A stretch of DNA of 64,000 nt from Gracilariopsis chorda (GCA_003194525.1 NBIV01000018.1:372001-436000), one strand, 5' to 3'. Shown: positions 1 through 11,200, counted from the first letter of the stretch. A program made the numbers and translations. Notes: generated from the letters alone by a model not told the origin.

Positions 1-1017
1 ATGCGTCGTCCAGAAGCTCAACTTTTATTATCCTCTCTCTCACCTGATCACGTCTACCTCGAATACGGCGCCTCAGGAACCACTTTGGCATTTCCTCCTC
101 TCGTGTATACCGCCTTTTCCATAGAACATGATCTTCAAGTATGTCGTGGAATCGATTCAGAAATGCATGCGCACAAATCCCTCACCGAAAAACTTCGCGC
201 TTTCTGCGTCCCGGTATCACCGGGCCATGCAGGCTGGGGCTCGCAGTCCCCGTTTGAGGAAGGTACCTATGCAGCTTTTCAAAACTACGTCGATCTACCC
301 CGCGTCAATTTGTCACATGTGCTTTTCGACAGAGTACTCATCAACGGACGAGCACGCGTTGCGTGTGCGTTACGCATCTTGCCGCAGCTTAAGCCAAGCA
401 GTTTGGTGTTCTTCCACGACTTTTTTCTGCGACCTCATCACTATGCAGCCGTACTAATGTTTTACGAAGAGGTAGCGCGCGTAGTAGCACATGCACCCGT
501 ATCCGGTTACACCGACGAACCCATGGGGATGCTAGTATTGCGACCACGTCAAGAATATCTTCAACGAAATGCGGACGTATCAGTGGCACGTCTGAATGCC
601 ATTTACGCGCACTACTCTGAACAAGCTCCCACCGACGCCTCTACCACGGTGGACACTGCGTATCAACGCGGCCTTTTAAAAACTAATCAAGGCGGCTATC
701 CGTATATTGAAATGAGTCGACTCTTGTCTCGACAAACTACTCGCGTCCGATTGTTATTGGACCTTGTGGCTATTCCGTTCGTCGTGCTTACGTATATGGT
801 GCTCCGTGACGTTTTCCGAAAGGTCTTCCTCGAGGCCCTGTCCGCTTCCAGTCCGCGAGGACATCGCCTGTTGGGCGGTGACCTACTTGCCGCCGCCAAT
901 TGGATGAACACCGCTGGAACGAATATCATCAACAAGCAAACCAAATCCACTTCACTACCCGTCACCACAACCGCACGACACCAGCCCGGTGCCTCTAGCA
1001 CCGCAAAAGCAGAGTGA
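1..1017 (+). CDS. Putative SAM-methyltransferase-like protein with a C-terminal membrane segment
   Basis: The frame is open from the first base of the window (an ATG) to a TGA at 1015-1017. It encodes 338 residues, but an upstream part could be missing. Residues 19-31 (VYLEYGASGTTLA) resemble the glycine-rich SAM-binding motif I of class I methyltransferases. SIEHD follows at the end of the next strand, and VLINGRARVACALRIL resembles the fourth-strand motif, so a Rossmann-type methyltransferase-like fold is inferred. The substrate is unknown. A hydrophobic stretch near residues 246-268 (LLLDLVAIPFVVLTYMVL) suggests one membrane segment, followed by a Ser/Thr-rich tail. It converges with the gene at 1072-1929, with only about 55 bp between the stop codons. 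The fold call is from motif inspection only. Confidence 0.55.
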   Translation: MRRPEAQLLLSSLSPDHVYLEYGASGTTLAFPPLVYTAFSIEHDLQVCRGIDSEMHAHKSLTEKLRAFCVPVSPGHAGWGSQSPFEEGTYAAFQNYVDLPRVNLSHVLFDRVLINGRARVACALRILPQLKPSSLVFFHDFFLRPHHYAAVLMFYEEVARVVAHAPVSGYTDEPMGMLVLRPRQEYLQRNADVSVARLNAIYAHYSEQAPTDASTTVDTAYQRGLLKTNQGGYPYIEMSRLLSRQTTRVRLLLDLVAIPFVVLTYMVLRDVFRKVFLEALSASSPRGHRLLGGDLLAAANWMNTAGTNIINKQTKSTSLPVTTTARHQPGASSTAKAE

Positions 1018-1071
1018 TCAAATATTTCTCTTAGGCACATCGTTTTGTCACCCAAGGTTAACTACTGCGCG

Positions 1072-1929
1072 TCAGTACTCATTGTAGTATTGTTGCGCCT
1101 GACTATGCGGATGTAGAACATAGTAGTCAGTCGCTCCATCTTCTCGCACAATTCTTACAAAACAACGGCCGTCTTCTGCTAGATAAGTTTGCATCGGATT
1201 TGCCCTGTCTTGTTCGCTTGTACCTCCACTAAATAGGGACCTGTCCGCCTCGGAACACTGTGAAATATCCACCTCTTCAACTTCCTCCTCCCCCGTCAAT
1301 ACGACCGGGTCTTCCCATAAACGCCGTCGCACATGTCGTTCCGAGTATTGAGTATGGGCTGCGCAATCTTCAGCATACACGTGGGCATGTGTTCCCGCTC
1401 CCGCTTCACTTTGCTGCTGAGCGATATCGGCGTTGATGTTAAGGTTACGAAGGGTGGAGCGACTAATTCTTTCCGAACGTAAGATCTCTTTGAGAATCTT
1501 CTTTCGTTTCTTTTGCGACGGAGTGTGATGTGTTGTGATGTCGGGGTCAACCATTTCGACGTCAGGTTTGAATATGCGTGCCTTTTTGGCGCTGTTCGAA
1601 ACTGGAGAGTGCGTTTCACTGGTGCAGCGGCGGCGTTTGCGACAAGATGATGGATTTGGTGTGTTTCGTTTGCGCTTACTTTCAGCATGATGCTTTTCAT
1701 TTCGAAGACTACGTGAACGGGGCTGAGCAGTGGTTGGCGTGGTTGTGGCTTGTCTTTGCGGGGTGCACGGGGCACTATCCGTGGCATGCATCCGACGGAA
1801 GCGCTTTAAGGGTCGTCGTGTGCAGCCGCGATGACGACGTGATGTTGTCGGGTTCATTATAATGGCGGCGCTGGCGTTGTTATTGCGCCGGGTAGGATTG
1901 AGTTGGAAGTTGGGCGTTGGAGGTAGCAA
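1072..1929 (-). CDS. Hypothetical basic, low-complexity protein
   Basis: This open frame of 285 residues on the minus strand has a possible shorter start at Met25 (base 1857). The N-terminal half is rich in Arg, Lys, Thr and Pro, with KRKR-like clusters that could act as nuclear localisation signals. The C-terminal 60 residues are more acidic and ordered-looking (DGRCFVRIVREDGATDYYV). I recognise no family. It is convergent with the preceding gene. It is kept because it is the longest frame here and its C-terminal composition looks like protein, but the low complexity limits confidence. Confidence 0.45.
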   Translation of the reverse strand: MLPPTPNFQLNPTRRNNNASAAIIMNPTTSRRHRGCTRRPLKRFRRMHATDSAPCTPQRQATTTPTTAQPRSRSLRNEKHHAESKRKRNTPNPSSCRKRRRCTSETHSPVSNSAKKARIFKPDVEMVDPDITTHHTPSQKKRKKILKEILRSERISRSTLRNLNINADIAQQQSEAGAGTHAHVYAEDCAAHTQYSERHVRRRLWEDPVVLTGEEEVEEVDISQCSEADRSLFSGGTSEQDRANPMQTYLAEDGRCFVRIVREDGATDYYVLHPHSQAQQYYNEY

Positions 1930-2501
1930 GTTAGTGGGAAAGCAAGCGAAATGGTGGTCGCTGAGATGGCTGTTGATGCTTGCAGCGTAGTTAAGTGTTC
2001 ACGGAAGATGAATGTGCATAGCTGACTCAAAAAAGTTCCGCGAGCGGTTGAGGGAAGTTGTGCAGACAAGTGTGCGGCTCTGTACTCGAGAGAAGACGCA
2101 AGGGTAGGGCAGCTTTCACTTGGAGCAGTGGGTGCATCATGCGGGGACAGGAGCGTATGCACGCATTGCCAAGGCTGCAGTACGCTTCGTATGTGCATAA
2201 TTTAGCAATTTGCAGGTTGCAGAGAGCGTGGTTGTGTACCTTCGCAGGTCGAGGCGTTCCCGTTTTCGAGCCGTTTCGGGTCGGGAGAGGTCGTGAATTG
2301 CAGTTGCATGCGTTGACACAAGTGCTGTCATCAGGAACCGCTCGACCCGCTCGACGATGCTACTGCGCTCCGCGAAGTGCACCCCGCGCCATAAAACCCC
2401 CGCATCCTTTTGTCTTTCATAAAAGGGTATGATAACCTTCTAATCGCAAGTGGTGTGGCAACATCATGCATGATGCACGGCGGTATTAAATGACTTCACC
2501 C
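1930..2501. other. Intergenic region without a supported gene
   Basis: Short frames on both strands overlap each other and show no recognisable domain. A promoter for the minus-strand gene at 1929 may lie here, but no specific element can be defended. Confidence 0.4.
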
Positions 2502-2560
2502 TTGGTATGTTAAGAGTTAGCGATTGCTAACACTTTTCGATTGGTATGTTAAGAGTTAGC
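2502..2560. repeat. 20-bp direct repeat flanking a short inverted motif
   Basis: The 20-mer TTGGTATGTTAAGAGTTAGC occurs at 2502-2521 and again at 2541-2560. Between the copies, GTTAGC and GCTAAC (2516-2531) form an inverted pair around GATT. The NB-ARC reading frame becomes open exactly after the second copy, preceded by an in-frame TAG that lies inside the repeat. This suggests the repeat marks the breakpoint that removed the gene's 5' end. A related GTTAGCGAT-type inverted motif occurs at 41984-42011. Confidence 0.75.
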
Positions 2561-5500
2561 ACGGCAACGATCCGAACACATATGAGGGACAGCTCAAAGC
2601 CAAGATCTTGAAAGGCACCAGCAGTAGGGTAACTACTATTGCCGCTTTTGGTTTGGGAGGTGTTGGGAAAAGTTGCACACTCCAAGGATTAGCAATAGAC
2701 CCCGAAATCAGAACAATGTTTCCTGGAGGAATTCTCTACATTCAGTTGGGAAATGATTCAGCTATCTCTGATATTATCATGGGAATCGCCACTGCCCGTA
2801 AAGTGGACGGGAGGTATTCGTTTAGCACAAAGGATACGAGAAGTTACTAGGCTTAAAGATGCTGCGGACGAAGCAGGGCAATGGTTCAGAGGTCAGAGAT
2901 GCCTTTTTCTTATAGATGATATTTGGTGGGTGAACGCAATTGACTCAACCATTTTTCCAGTGCTTGCTACATTGTTACACGACGAAGGCATGTTTGTTTT
3001 CACAACGAGAGACAAGAAGTTTCTAAGAGGCGCCGATGAAGAGATTCGGTTTAAAGAGAGAATACCGCAGGGAGAACTGGCCCAACGCATACTGATGACT
3101 CATGCAAGATTTACTACTGACGCCAAGTTCAGTTCCACAAACATGGAAGCTGTTCAAGGCATTCTAGAAATGTGCAAAGGACTCCCTCTTGCTCTCGCAA
3201 TTGCTGGTGCCACAGTTCAGAAGTATTGTGGAAACCGTGATGTCGCAAAGCTGGATGCATAGGGACATTACTACCAAGATCTCAAAGCAAAAGAAGAGAG
3301 GATCGTGGATGGTTCTGCCGAGCAACACGGTCGACTGAAGCTAATGGTTGAGAGATCCCTTGATGTGTTGTCACGAAAAGAGTTTAAGAAGACATTCGAA
3401 GAGATGTTTCGATCATTTTGTGTGCTTCGAAAACCACAGAGAGCCAACGGCCACATGTTACAGAAACTGTGGGGCTTGAGCGATTTGCGCGAGGCCCGAA
3501 AGGTTGCTGAAGTGCTTGACGAAGTATCACTCGCACAGATTACAAGAGATCATGGGAATGTGTTTTACGTAGAAGTTCATGAACTGATCGTTGACATTGC
3601 CATGGCCAAGGCGTCGGAGAAGGGAAAAGTGAAGGCATGCTTCAGAACTCTGGTTGATAATTACATATCGAAGGAGTATGTCATGGGAACCGCTGCGGCT
3701 GCGCATGCAACTGAAGGCGCCGATACTCCGGGAGTTCAAATGGGAATTGGAATTCGGTCCATAGCAAACTGGGCCAAGAGGTGTTTTTGTCGCGACCCCG
3801 TTGACATAAAACCCACATCGATTGAGGAGGATGAAAAGTATATTTTCCGATCGTGGTGGGATGTTGAAGATGACGGGTATATCCATGATAATCTATGTAG
3901 AACGCTTCAAGGGGCCGGGGAGTCCGACGAACTGTTGTGGCTGTTGGAGAGAGCGAAATGGATTGTGAAGCGTTTGCAAACCAGCGGTTCTATGGTGTGG
4001 AACAAGATCTTGAAATTGGACAAGAAGAGGTACAACGGCAGTTTGGCGAACACGCGAAAGCGTTAGGGTACTTGAACGTTTTGCGTAGCGCGGCACGGAA
4101 GAGTTGGAACTTTGTTGCAAGAAACGAGTACGAAGCATGGTTCCAATTGTACGGGCGGGTGTTGTGGTACGCGAAGCACTGTGAAAGGACACAGCGCTTC
4201 ATCGCAGAGATTGAGGAACATTCCCCTCGGCCATGGGCAAAACCATCGGTTGGTTTCCTGGAAGAAGCTGGAGGTGCGGCTTTGGAAGTTCTTGATATTG
4301 ACGGGCAAGTCCTTTGTATACATCAAGCAAGAGGCAAAATAGGAGTCCTTGTGAGGGACGGTGAAGATATTTGCTTAATTGAGTATGATAAAACGTACGG
4401 AAGTCAGAAAAGGCACAAGCTCAGTTTAGGTGAGTTTCACGAAGATTGGGTTCATTCGCCTCTCAAAACCTTTGCAGAGCTTCAAGTATGGATGGAAGGA
4501 TATCCTTGTACTGCGTTTTCGGACGACCGTAAAACATTTGTCACCGGGTATCGAGATGGAACCCTACTCATCTGGGATGCTGATTCTAAACCAAAACCCC
4601 AGAAGCGTCTTAAGGCACACACGAGTGCTGTGAAATGTGTGGTAATGAGTGGCGACGGAACGAGAATTGCCTCTGGCTCATGGGATAACACCCTACGTGT
4701 ATGGGAAGCAAAAAGTGGTGAACTGCTCGAAGGCTTTCGAAAGAAGTGTATAGAAGGCATAGACTGTGTTGCAATGAGTTCTAACGGCAAAAGGGTCGTA
4801 TGCAAATCAAGTGAGGGCAATGTTTTCTTTTTGGACGGGGACAGCGGTGAAGCTGTTGGTATGCCACCTGAAATCCAGAACGATAATGTAAGCTGTGTGG
4901 CGGTCAGTAGCGACGGAAGCCGACTTGTATTCGGTACTCAGGATGGTGTTCTTCGACTATGGAACGTCGACAGGGTTAAGGGAGCAGTGCAAACTATAGA
5001 AGCTCACGCCCATTGCGTTCAGTGTATTGCTCTGAGCAGCGACGGAAGAAGAATTGTGACTAGTTCGGCTGATAAGACCCTCCGTGTATGGGACTCTGAA
5101 AGAGATGAAATGATCATGCAGCCTTTCGAAGGACACAACTCTGGTATCACATTTGTTGCAGTGAGTGCGGTCGGAACAGAAATGGTTTCTGCATCATCAG
5201 ACAAAACAGTCCGCTTGTGGGAGGCTGGATATATCATGGACCTGGTGCACCATCCGGAACGCTGCACATACAGAGTGACCACCGTTTATGGTGATCATAG
5301 GAAACGGATCGTTTCCGCGTCACATGGCAACCTTATTCGTGTATGGGACGATGAGAAAGGTGAAATTATCGGAGAACCATTGAAGGGTGGAGAACCTTTG
5401 AAGGATGATATGGATTTTCTGTGGCATTTGGCGGTGTGTGGGAACGGGAAACGTATCCTGTCATGTTCACTTGAGGGCAGAGTTTGTGTATGGGATATGG

Positions 5501-6327
5501 ACAGCGGTGAAACAGTTGGTCAGGCTTTCTTCCCGGAGATCAAAGAAACAAACTTATTTGTAGGCATGTGGGACACAAAGCTACTTTCAGTGAACAATGA
5601 CGGGACAAGAGTGGTTTCTTGCCTACGGGATACAGTTCTTGTGTATGATATAGAGGTGGGGTCAGTGATCGGACGTCTCGAGGGCCACAGAGCCACGGTA
5701 GAGTGTGTTGCACTAAGCCGTGATGAATCCAGAATTCTCTCTGGTTCATACGACTCCACCGTTCGTATATGAGATGCGCACAGACTTGAAGCTATAGGAT
5801 TTCCTCTGGAGGGTCACACAGGTTCTGTGATGGGGGTGGCATGGAGCGGTGACGGAAAGCGAATTGCTTCTGGATCGTTTGACCTTACCGTTCGTGTTTG
5901 GGACGCGAGCAGCGGAAAAGCCATTGGGAAACCGTTTGACCACGACTTGCCAGTGCTTCATGTGGATTCAGATACCGAAGGCTTGCGAATTGTGTCGTGT
6001 TGTGAGGTTTTTGGACTGCGGCCCGGGACCGGATATGGGCAACTGTGGGACGTTGCTCAAGGAAAATGTGTAATGACATCAATGGATGCGTCATGGAGCA
6101 CAACTCTCGAGCGCTTTGGGCTTTCTAGTTTTCACGTGGAGCTAGCACCTAAAGCTTCCTCTTCTCCCCCGGAACGCACACATACAAGAATTGTAGAACG
6201 CACTGCTGAGGGACGCGAACTGGTGTTGGCATCTACGGATACAGGGCATTTGTATCGCTTTGGTGACGTTTACTATTCAGGAAGTCACTGCTTGACATTT
6301 TGGCCGTTCTGTAGAGTGCTGAGATAG
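2560..6327 (+). pseudogene. NB-ARC / WD40-repeat (STAND-type NTPase) gene, truncated and disrupted
   Basis: Fragments in two frames together give a STAND-like protein: P-loop GLGGVGKS (about 2651-2677), kinase-2 motif LFLIDDIW (about 2901-2925), and the GLPLALAIAG motif typical of NB-ARC (about 3178-3210). A helical linker follows. About twelve WD40 blades follow from 4480 onward, each ending in a WD-type motif such as LRVWE, LRLWN, VRLWE or VRVWD. The frame is broken four times: a frameshift near 2795-2820, TAG at 3260-3262, a frameshift near 3980-3995 and TGA at 5770-5772. Both stops stand where the repeat pattern expects Trp, consistent with single G-to-A changes. The N-terminus is missing at the direct repeat ending at 2560. 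Such proteins act as oligomerising signalling or defence switches in plants, fungi and bacteria; the role here is unknown. Expression as a shortened WD40 protein (3937-5769) cannot be excluded. Confidence 0.85.
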
Positions 6328-6813
6328 ACGTGGTCACGTCTCTGTCCGGTTCAAAAAGTTATGCAAGACTAACAAAGGTCTCATGTTGTAGTTCTACATC
6401 AACGCTTGGAGGAGAGAAGACCAAGTAACGTATGCTGGTCATGCGTAAAATTCATTGGTCTAAACAGCTTTGAAATGGTTTCAACGCGTCATAGCACGCC
6501 AAAAGAGAACCAGCTTTCACTGTAGGGAACAGCGAGCAAGCTCCGTCTCTGTCTGCCGGAGGGGACACAACGGCACAGACATGATGACACACATGGAACA
6601 TAATAGGGACGGCAACTCATCAGAGCCCATTTCCGACAATGGCTTCTTAGCGAGCCTGTGGTCGCTTCACGGACAAAGAGCTCTATACTTGATCACAGAA
6701 TACGTGACTACGCTCCTACCAACATGACATGCCTGCATAACGACCCACCGAGTGCAGCTGTAAACCATGGAAAGTATCCAGTTTTGGCATCTGCCAATGG
6801 TATCCACACAAGT
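6328..6813. other. Spacer between the WD40 pseudogene and the copia element
   Basis: Only short frames without recognisable features are present. The last five bases (6814-6818, ACTGT) are the target-site duplication of the copia element that follows. Confidence 0.5.
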
Positions 6814-6818
6814 ACTGT

Positions 6819-7099
6819 TGTGAAAACACGTACAAAAAGCACACGACGCAAGCCGATGACGTACAACTGACAAGCGTCGTAGGAGTTTAGAGTACGTGTT
6901 TAGTCGACCCTAATAGCCGATAGGTCGCCTAGTATCCCTACTTAAGTAAAGCCCACCCACAGGAGACTCAAGAGGAGGACTCCCGGCAAGGTCTTGTGCC
7001 GACTCAGACTGTACCACTCCTCAAGTTGTTCACCGGAGAACCTCCCCACACTGCGTATACGTGATGGACTTCTCACACTTGAAAGAGGTCCAACCGATA
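6819..7099 (+). repeat. copia 5' LTR
   Basis: 281 bp, starting TGTGAAAACACG and ending CCAACCGATA. It matches the 3' LTR base for base as far as I can see. The end is TA rather than the usual CA, but the flanking duplication fixes the boundary. An ATG at 7064 opens a frame that leaves the LTR and runs into the gag leader. Confidence 0.95.
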
Positions 7100-8202
7100 G
7101 TTATGGGCCCAGGGAGGATCTCTCCCCTAATAACATTTTGGTACCACCAAAACTTCGTCATGACACTGACAAGTTACAGTGGCGAGAGGCAGTCTTTGAA
7201 TGGGCGACAAAACTACGCGCTTGCGCCTTAGCAGGCGATAACCGAGCTAAAGGCGCCGCTGCAACGCTCGGGATGACGCTCTACAGGTCCCTAGAGCTCT
7301 CTAGGAAAGAAATTGTCAAGAAAGCGGTCAGGACTGGCGAGATCATTCTAGTGTCGAGCGATGAACACAAAAACATCAATCAACTGCAAGTAGTCAAACA
7401 AATTGTCCAACTTGTGGCACAAGACTCGACAGTAGACAGGCTCAGGAGGGTCGTGCGACTCTACAAAGAAGTCAACAAGTGTAAGAGAGAACAGGGCGAG
7501 TCAATCGCGAATTATCTGGAACGGTTTGCGGGGCCTGCGATGTCCTACTTGAATCTCACGAACGCAGATGAACACTCTACCGAAAGTCAGAATTTTGCCA
7601 TTGTCATGCTACTCAACGCAGGGTTAACTAACCAAACGTTCAGCAACATCATCAGCAATTTAGTAGTATCACTCAAGTCAAAAGAAGTCACCCAGGCAGA
7701 AACCACTCTACTGAGAACGGAAAGAATCCGGAAGGTCATTTCCATCCTGAACGAAGTGCGCACTACAGATCAGAATGACACTCTGAAGTCCAGGATCGAC
7801 GAGTCAACCAGTAGCTTGGAGTCCGCGATAGGACAGCAGAGAGAAGACCAAGAATCCGGTAGCTCATCGACGCGAATCGGATTAAGTGACGCGGTAAGAG
7901 CCCTGGAGGAAGCCAACCTGAGCGAACAGGAACTACGTCACCCCCAGAAGAAGGATGAGGATGGCGTCCAGACATCTCGTTCATACCTTGCTAAGACAAA
8001 CCCAAGGAACAAACGTGCCAAACAAGCAGGCAAGTGGGGTCGCAAGGACGAGAAAGCAGACGAGATTCCAGAGGCAAAGAACGCGCGTTACGATAATGGA
8101 AAGGATCAACGGACCCCGGATACCGAGCAGAGAGAGAAAAAACGTCCGAGATGGGAGAACAAACATGATTCCAAGGAGAAAAAGAGTTCTTTTTTTCAGT
8201 AA
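7064..8202 (+). CDS. copia Gag, with an unresolved early frame change
   Basis: The main Gag frame (open from 6946 to TAA at 8200-8202) encodes a helical capsid-like protein, including a stretch from LQWREAVFEW to a region near KSKEVTQAETTLLRTERIR. A basic Lys/Arg-rich C-terminus follows, without a CCHC zinc knuckle. This frame has no ATG until about 7273, which would remove conserved-looking sequence. The frame one base over starts with ATG at 7064 and reads MDFSHLKEVQPIVMGPG before stopping near 7230. A one-base indel around 7130-7145, or an unusual start, is therefore inferred. Gag would form the virus-like particle that packages the element RNA. Confidence 0.7.
7100..7112 (+). promoter_or_regulatory. 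Primer-binding site for half-tRNA (initiator Met)
   Basis: GTTATGGGCCCAG lies immediately after the 5' LTR. It is the complement of CTGGGCCCATAAC, the anticodon stem-loop region of eukaryotic initiator tRNA-Met. Drosophila copia and related elements prime reverse transcription from a cleaved initiator tRNA in this way. The absence of a TGG start typical of tRNA 3'-end priming supports this reading. Confidence 0.85.
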
Positions 8203-8228
8203 GGGATTCGGTGAAAGACCCGAATCCC
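8190..8228 (+). promoter_or_regulatory. Programmed -1 ribosomal frameshift signal, gag to pol
   Basis: A heptamer T TTT TTT (8190-8196) lies in the correct phase for tandem slippage in the Gag frame. It is followed by a 6-nt spacer containing the gag stop TAA (8200-8202). Next comes a perfect 9-bp hairpin: GGGATTCGG (8203-8211), an 8-nt loop, and CCGAATCCC (8220-8228). A -1 shift here moves from the gag frame into the pol frame with no intervening stop. Heptamer, spacing and stem all match the rules for eukaryotic -1 frameshift sites. The efficiency is not known. Confidence 0.8.
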
Positions 8229-11200
8229 ATACTCGACGAAGGAAACCCAATTTCATCTGGGGGAATTTCTTCGGCGATTCTTTTATGCGAAGTAATGGGG
8301 ATCCTATTCAGACCGGAGAAAGCGAAGCGTCGGTATCAGAGAGGATGGGGTCACCAGGGCCTCGGCCTACAGCAAGTCGTGTGTTCGTGGACAGTATCAT
8401 TTCAGGATCGGAACGGGAAGTCAACAGATTTGCACTTTGACCTGTTTAACGACGACTCTCCTCTGTCTATTGGAATGGATCTGCAACGATTCAGCTCTAC
8501 GAACTTCATCGATGACCCGCCCACGCTCACCATTTTGAGACCCACGGACATAGGAGAAAGAGTCGTGCAGCTCTATATTTCAGGAACCTCACCCTTTGAA
8601 TTACGGAGAAGAATCCTAATCGTGCCGACCGTTCACACGATGTTATCGAAAACGCTAACCGAGTTGCGACCGAAATCATTGGCGAGGCGTCTGCACAGGT
8701 TAACGCACGCGCCATACGACGAATTAGTTGCGATATGTGAAAGGGCAGGACACCTCAGCGCGGAACTGAAAAAGGAAATTAGAAGAATCACGTCAGAATG
8801 TCCAGTATGTGCAAAAAGTGGTCCCCCACCTCCTTCCAAGAAAGTCTCCGTCACTCATGTGAATCAGGCCTTCAACGTAGAACTTCAGGTAGATTTTACG
8901 TTCTTGGAAGTAAGGGGAACGAAGTACACATTGATGCACATGGTAGATACTGGCACAGGACTTTCCGAAGGGTCGATCGTGTCCAATCGGGATGCAAACA
9001 CAATGTGTAGCGTTCTCGATACCGAATGGGTGAACAGGCACGGCGAACCCTGCGCCCTTTCCGCGGATGATGAGTTCAACAATCGCAAAATAGCACGATA
9101 TCTGAGGAGCAGGGGAATACGGTTCAAGCCACGTCCAGCACGGAGACATAATAAAACTGGCATAGTCGAACGCAAAAACGGAGTCGTCAAGAGGATACTC
9201 GAGAAGCTGCAGCTTGATCAGACAGAGAGCACCAACGCCGAATTGATATCGAGGGCAATTTTCCTAGCCAACATGTTCACCGGATCGAAAACGCTCAGCT
9301 CGTTCGAGTTAGCACGCGGTTACGCACCGTCAATTCTAGGTACACCTAGACGAATGGTCACGGAGGAGCTGATGGATGCTTACAAGAAACAAACAGCCAC
9401 AAGAACGCTCCAGAAACTCTTGAAGGGGCGTAATTACTCTTCGCTCGGCGTGAACGCTATAAAACCAGGGGACGACGTCCTGTTCTACTACCGGAGTAGC
9501 AAACAGAACGAGCCTGACGAGTGGAAATCAGGCATCGTATCGAGCGTATCCGAGCACATCATCGAGGTTCGGAGACCAGGGAGTCGGCTGAACTCGAAAG
9601 TCGCCGTAGAAGACATCCGACTACGCCCCAACTCTGATTTAGCCAGAGAACTGAGTGAAGGGGTTACGGAGGACTACATCGATCTGACGTTGAATGCCGA
9701 ATCTATGAAGGATATGTCTGAGGATGATGAAGTCTGCGAGAATCTCATGGTAACGACAGAGACGGAGATGGACGCTGTACGCAAAGACCTTGGAGATCAC
9801 GCGGAAACGATTCTCACCGAAGAATTATTACCAACGCCGACGTCACTCGAGTCCAGTGAGCAGAAAGTCCTGGAGGACGTAGCGAAGACAATTGGATCGC
9901 GCCAAGTGACATTAAGAGAGATGCAGTTTGCGCCACCGTGGTTGCTCAAGAAGGCAATCGAGAAAGAACATGCAGACAATTGGTCGAATGCATACACAGA
10001 AGTCGACGAGAAGGAGATTCCGCATGGGGCAAACGTTATATCATCGCACACCGTTTTCAAAGTCAAAGAGGACGAGGATCATGTCAGAAAGCTGAAAGCA
10101 CGGCTCGTGACGCATGGCAATCATGACGATATGAAAGACGAGGTGCGTAAAGACTGCTCGAACGCAGACATGATCGTCGTCAGACTCCTCATTAGTGTCG
10201 CACTCTGCCTGGGATTTTGCTTCGGAGTGGCCGACGTGAAAGGCGCATATTTGCAGAGTGGGCCAATTCGACGAGAGATATACGTCAGGCCGCCAAAAGA
10301 GTTCAAGAAGAAAAAGGGTATCCTGTGGAAACTTACGAAGCTTCCGTACGGGATCGTTGACGCTGGGAGACAGTGGGCAAAGCGCATAGAAGACTGGATG
10401 CTTGGACCTGTCGGCCTAACTCGCGTATTTGGGATAAATCAACTCTTCGTCGGACGAACATCTTCGGGAAGGATTTACATTTTGGTAGCCAAGGTGGTCG
10501 ACGACCTCCTCGTAGCTGGTTCTAACAGGGCAATAGAGGAGTTCATGAAGAAATTGGAAACCGAGTTCAACGTCGGAAAGATCCGGATAGAACCGAGGAT
10601 CACGTTTGCTGGCTGCACGATTGAGCAAGACGATGACGGCAATGTGCTACTTTCCATGAACGAGTACATTAAACGACTGACACCTGCGGCACTGAGCAAA
10701 GCCCGTAGGCGCGAGAGATCAGACAAAGCAACCGCAGAGGAAATTCATGAATATCGTTCGCTTGCTGGCACACTAATGTACCTTGGATCAGCGGTTCTAC
10801 CCCAAGCGTCTTTCGTGACTTCGCGGATGCAACAAGAGATTGGAAGGCTGAGAGTTAGTCATATAATCGAAGCAAACGCGATGCTCGCAGAAGTGCTTCA
10901 ACTCAGACCTGAAGTTCGTTTTATAAGGCCTCTCGGAGTGTCAGGAGTTTCACTGATAAGTCTATCAGACGCATCACACGGTAGTGGATCGAACAGTTAC
11001 GGACAGACGGGAATTCTAACTGGACTCAAGATTGAGACGAGTTTTGATGAAGAGCCCGTGTTTCATTCACTATACTGGGTTAGCAACAAGCAACAAAGGG
11101 TAACCTATTCTTCATTCGGGGCAGAAATTTTGGCCTGCGCCGACGCAGAAGATCGAGGCATAGATATGAAGTACTCGCTGCAGAACATATACACGTCTAT

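Noticed and set aside
5770-5772. TGA as a sense (Trp) codon
   Set aside because: Other genes in the window use TGA as a genuine stop (EMC8, MOG1, MoaC), so a code change is not supported.
8190-8202. T-run followed by CAG|TAAG read as a 3' splice site for gag
   Set aside because: No matching donor or branch site is evident, and the phase, spacing and hairpin fit a -1 frameshift much better.
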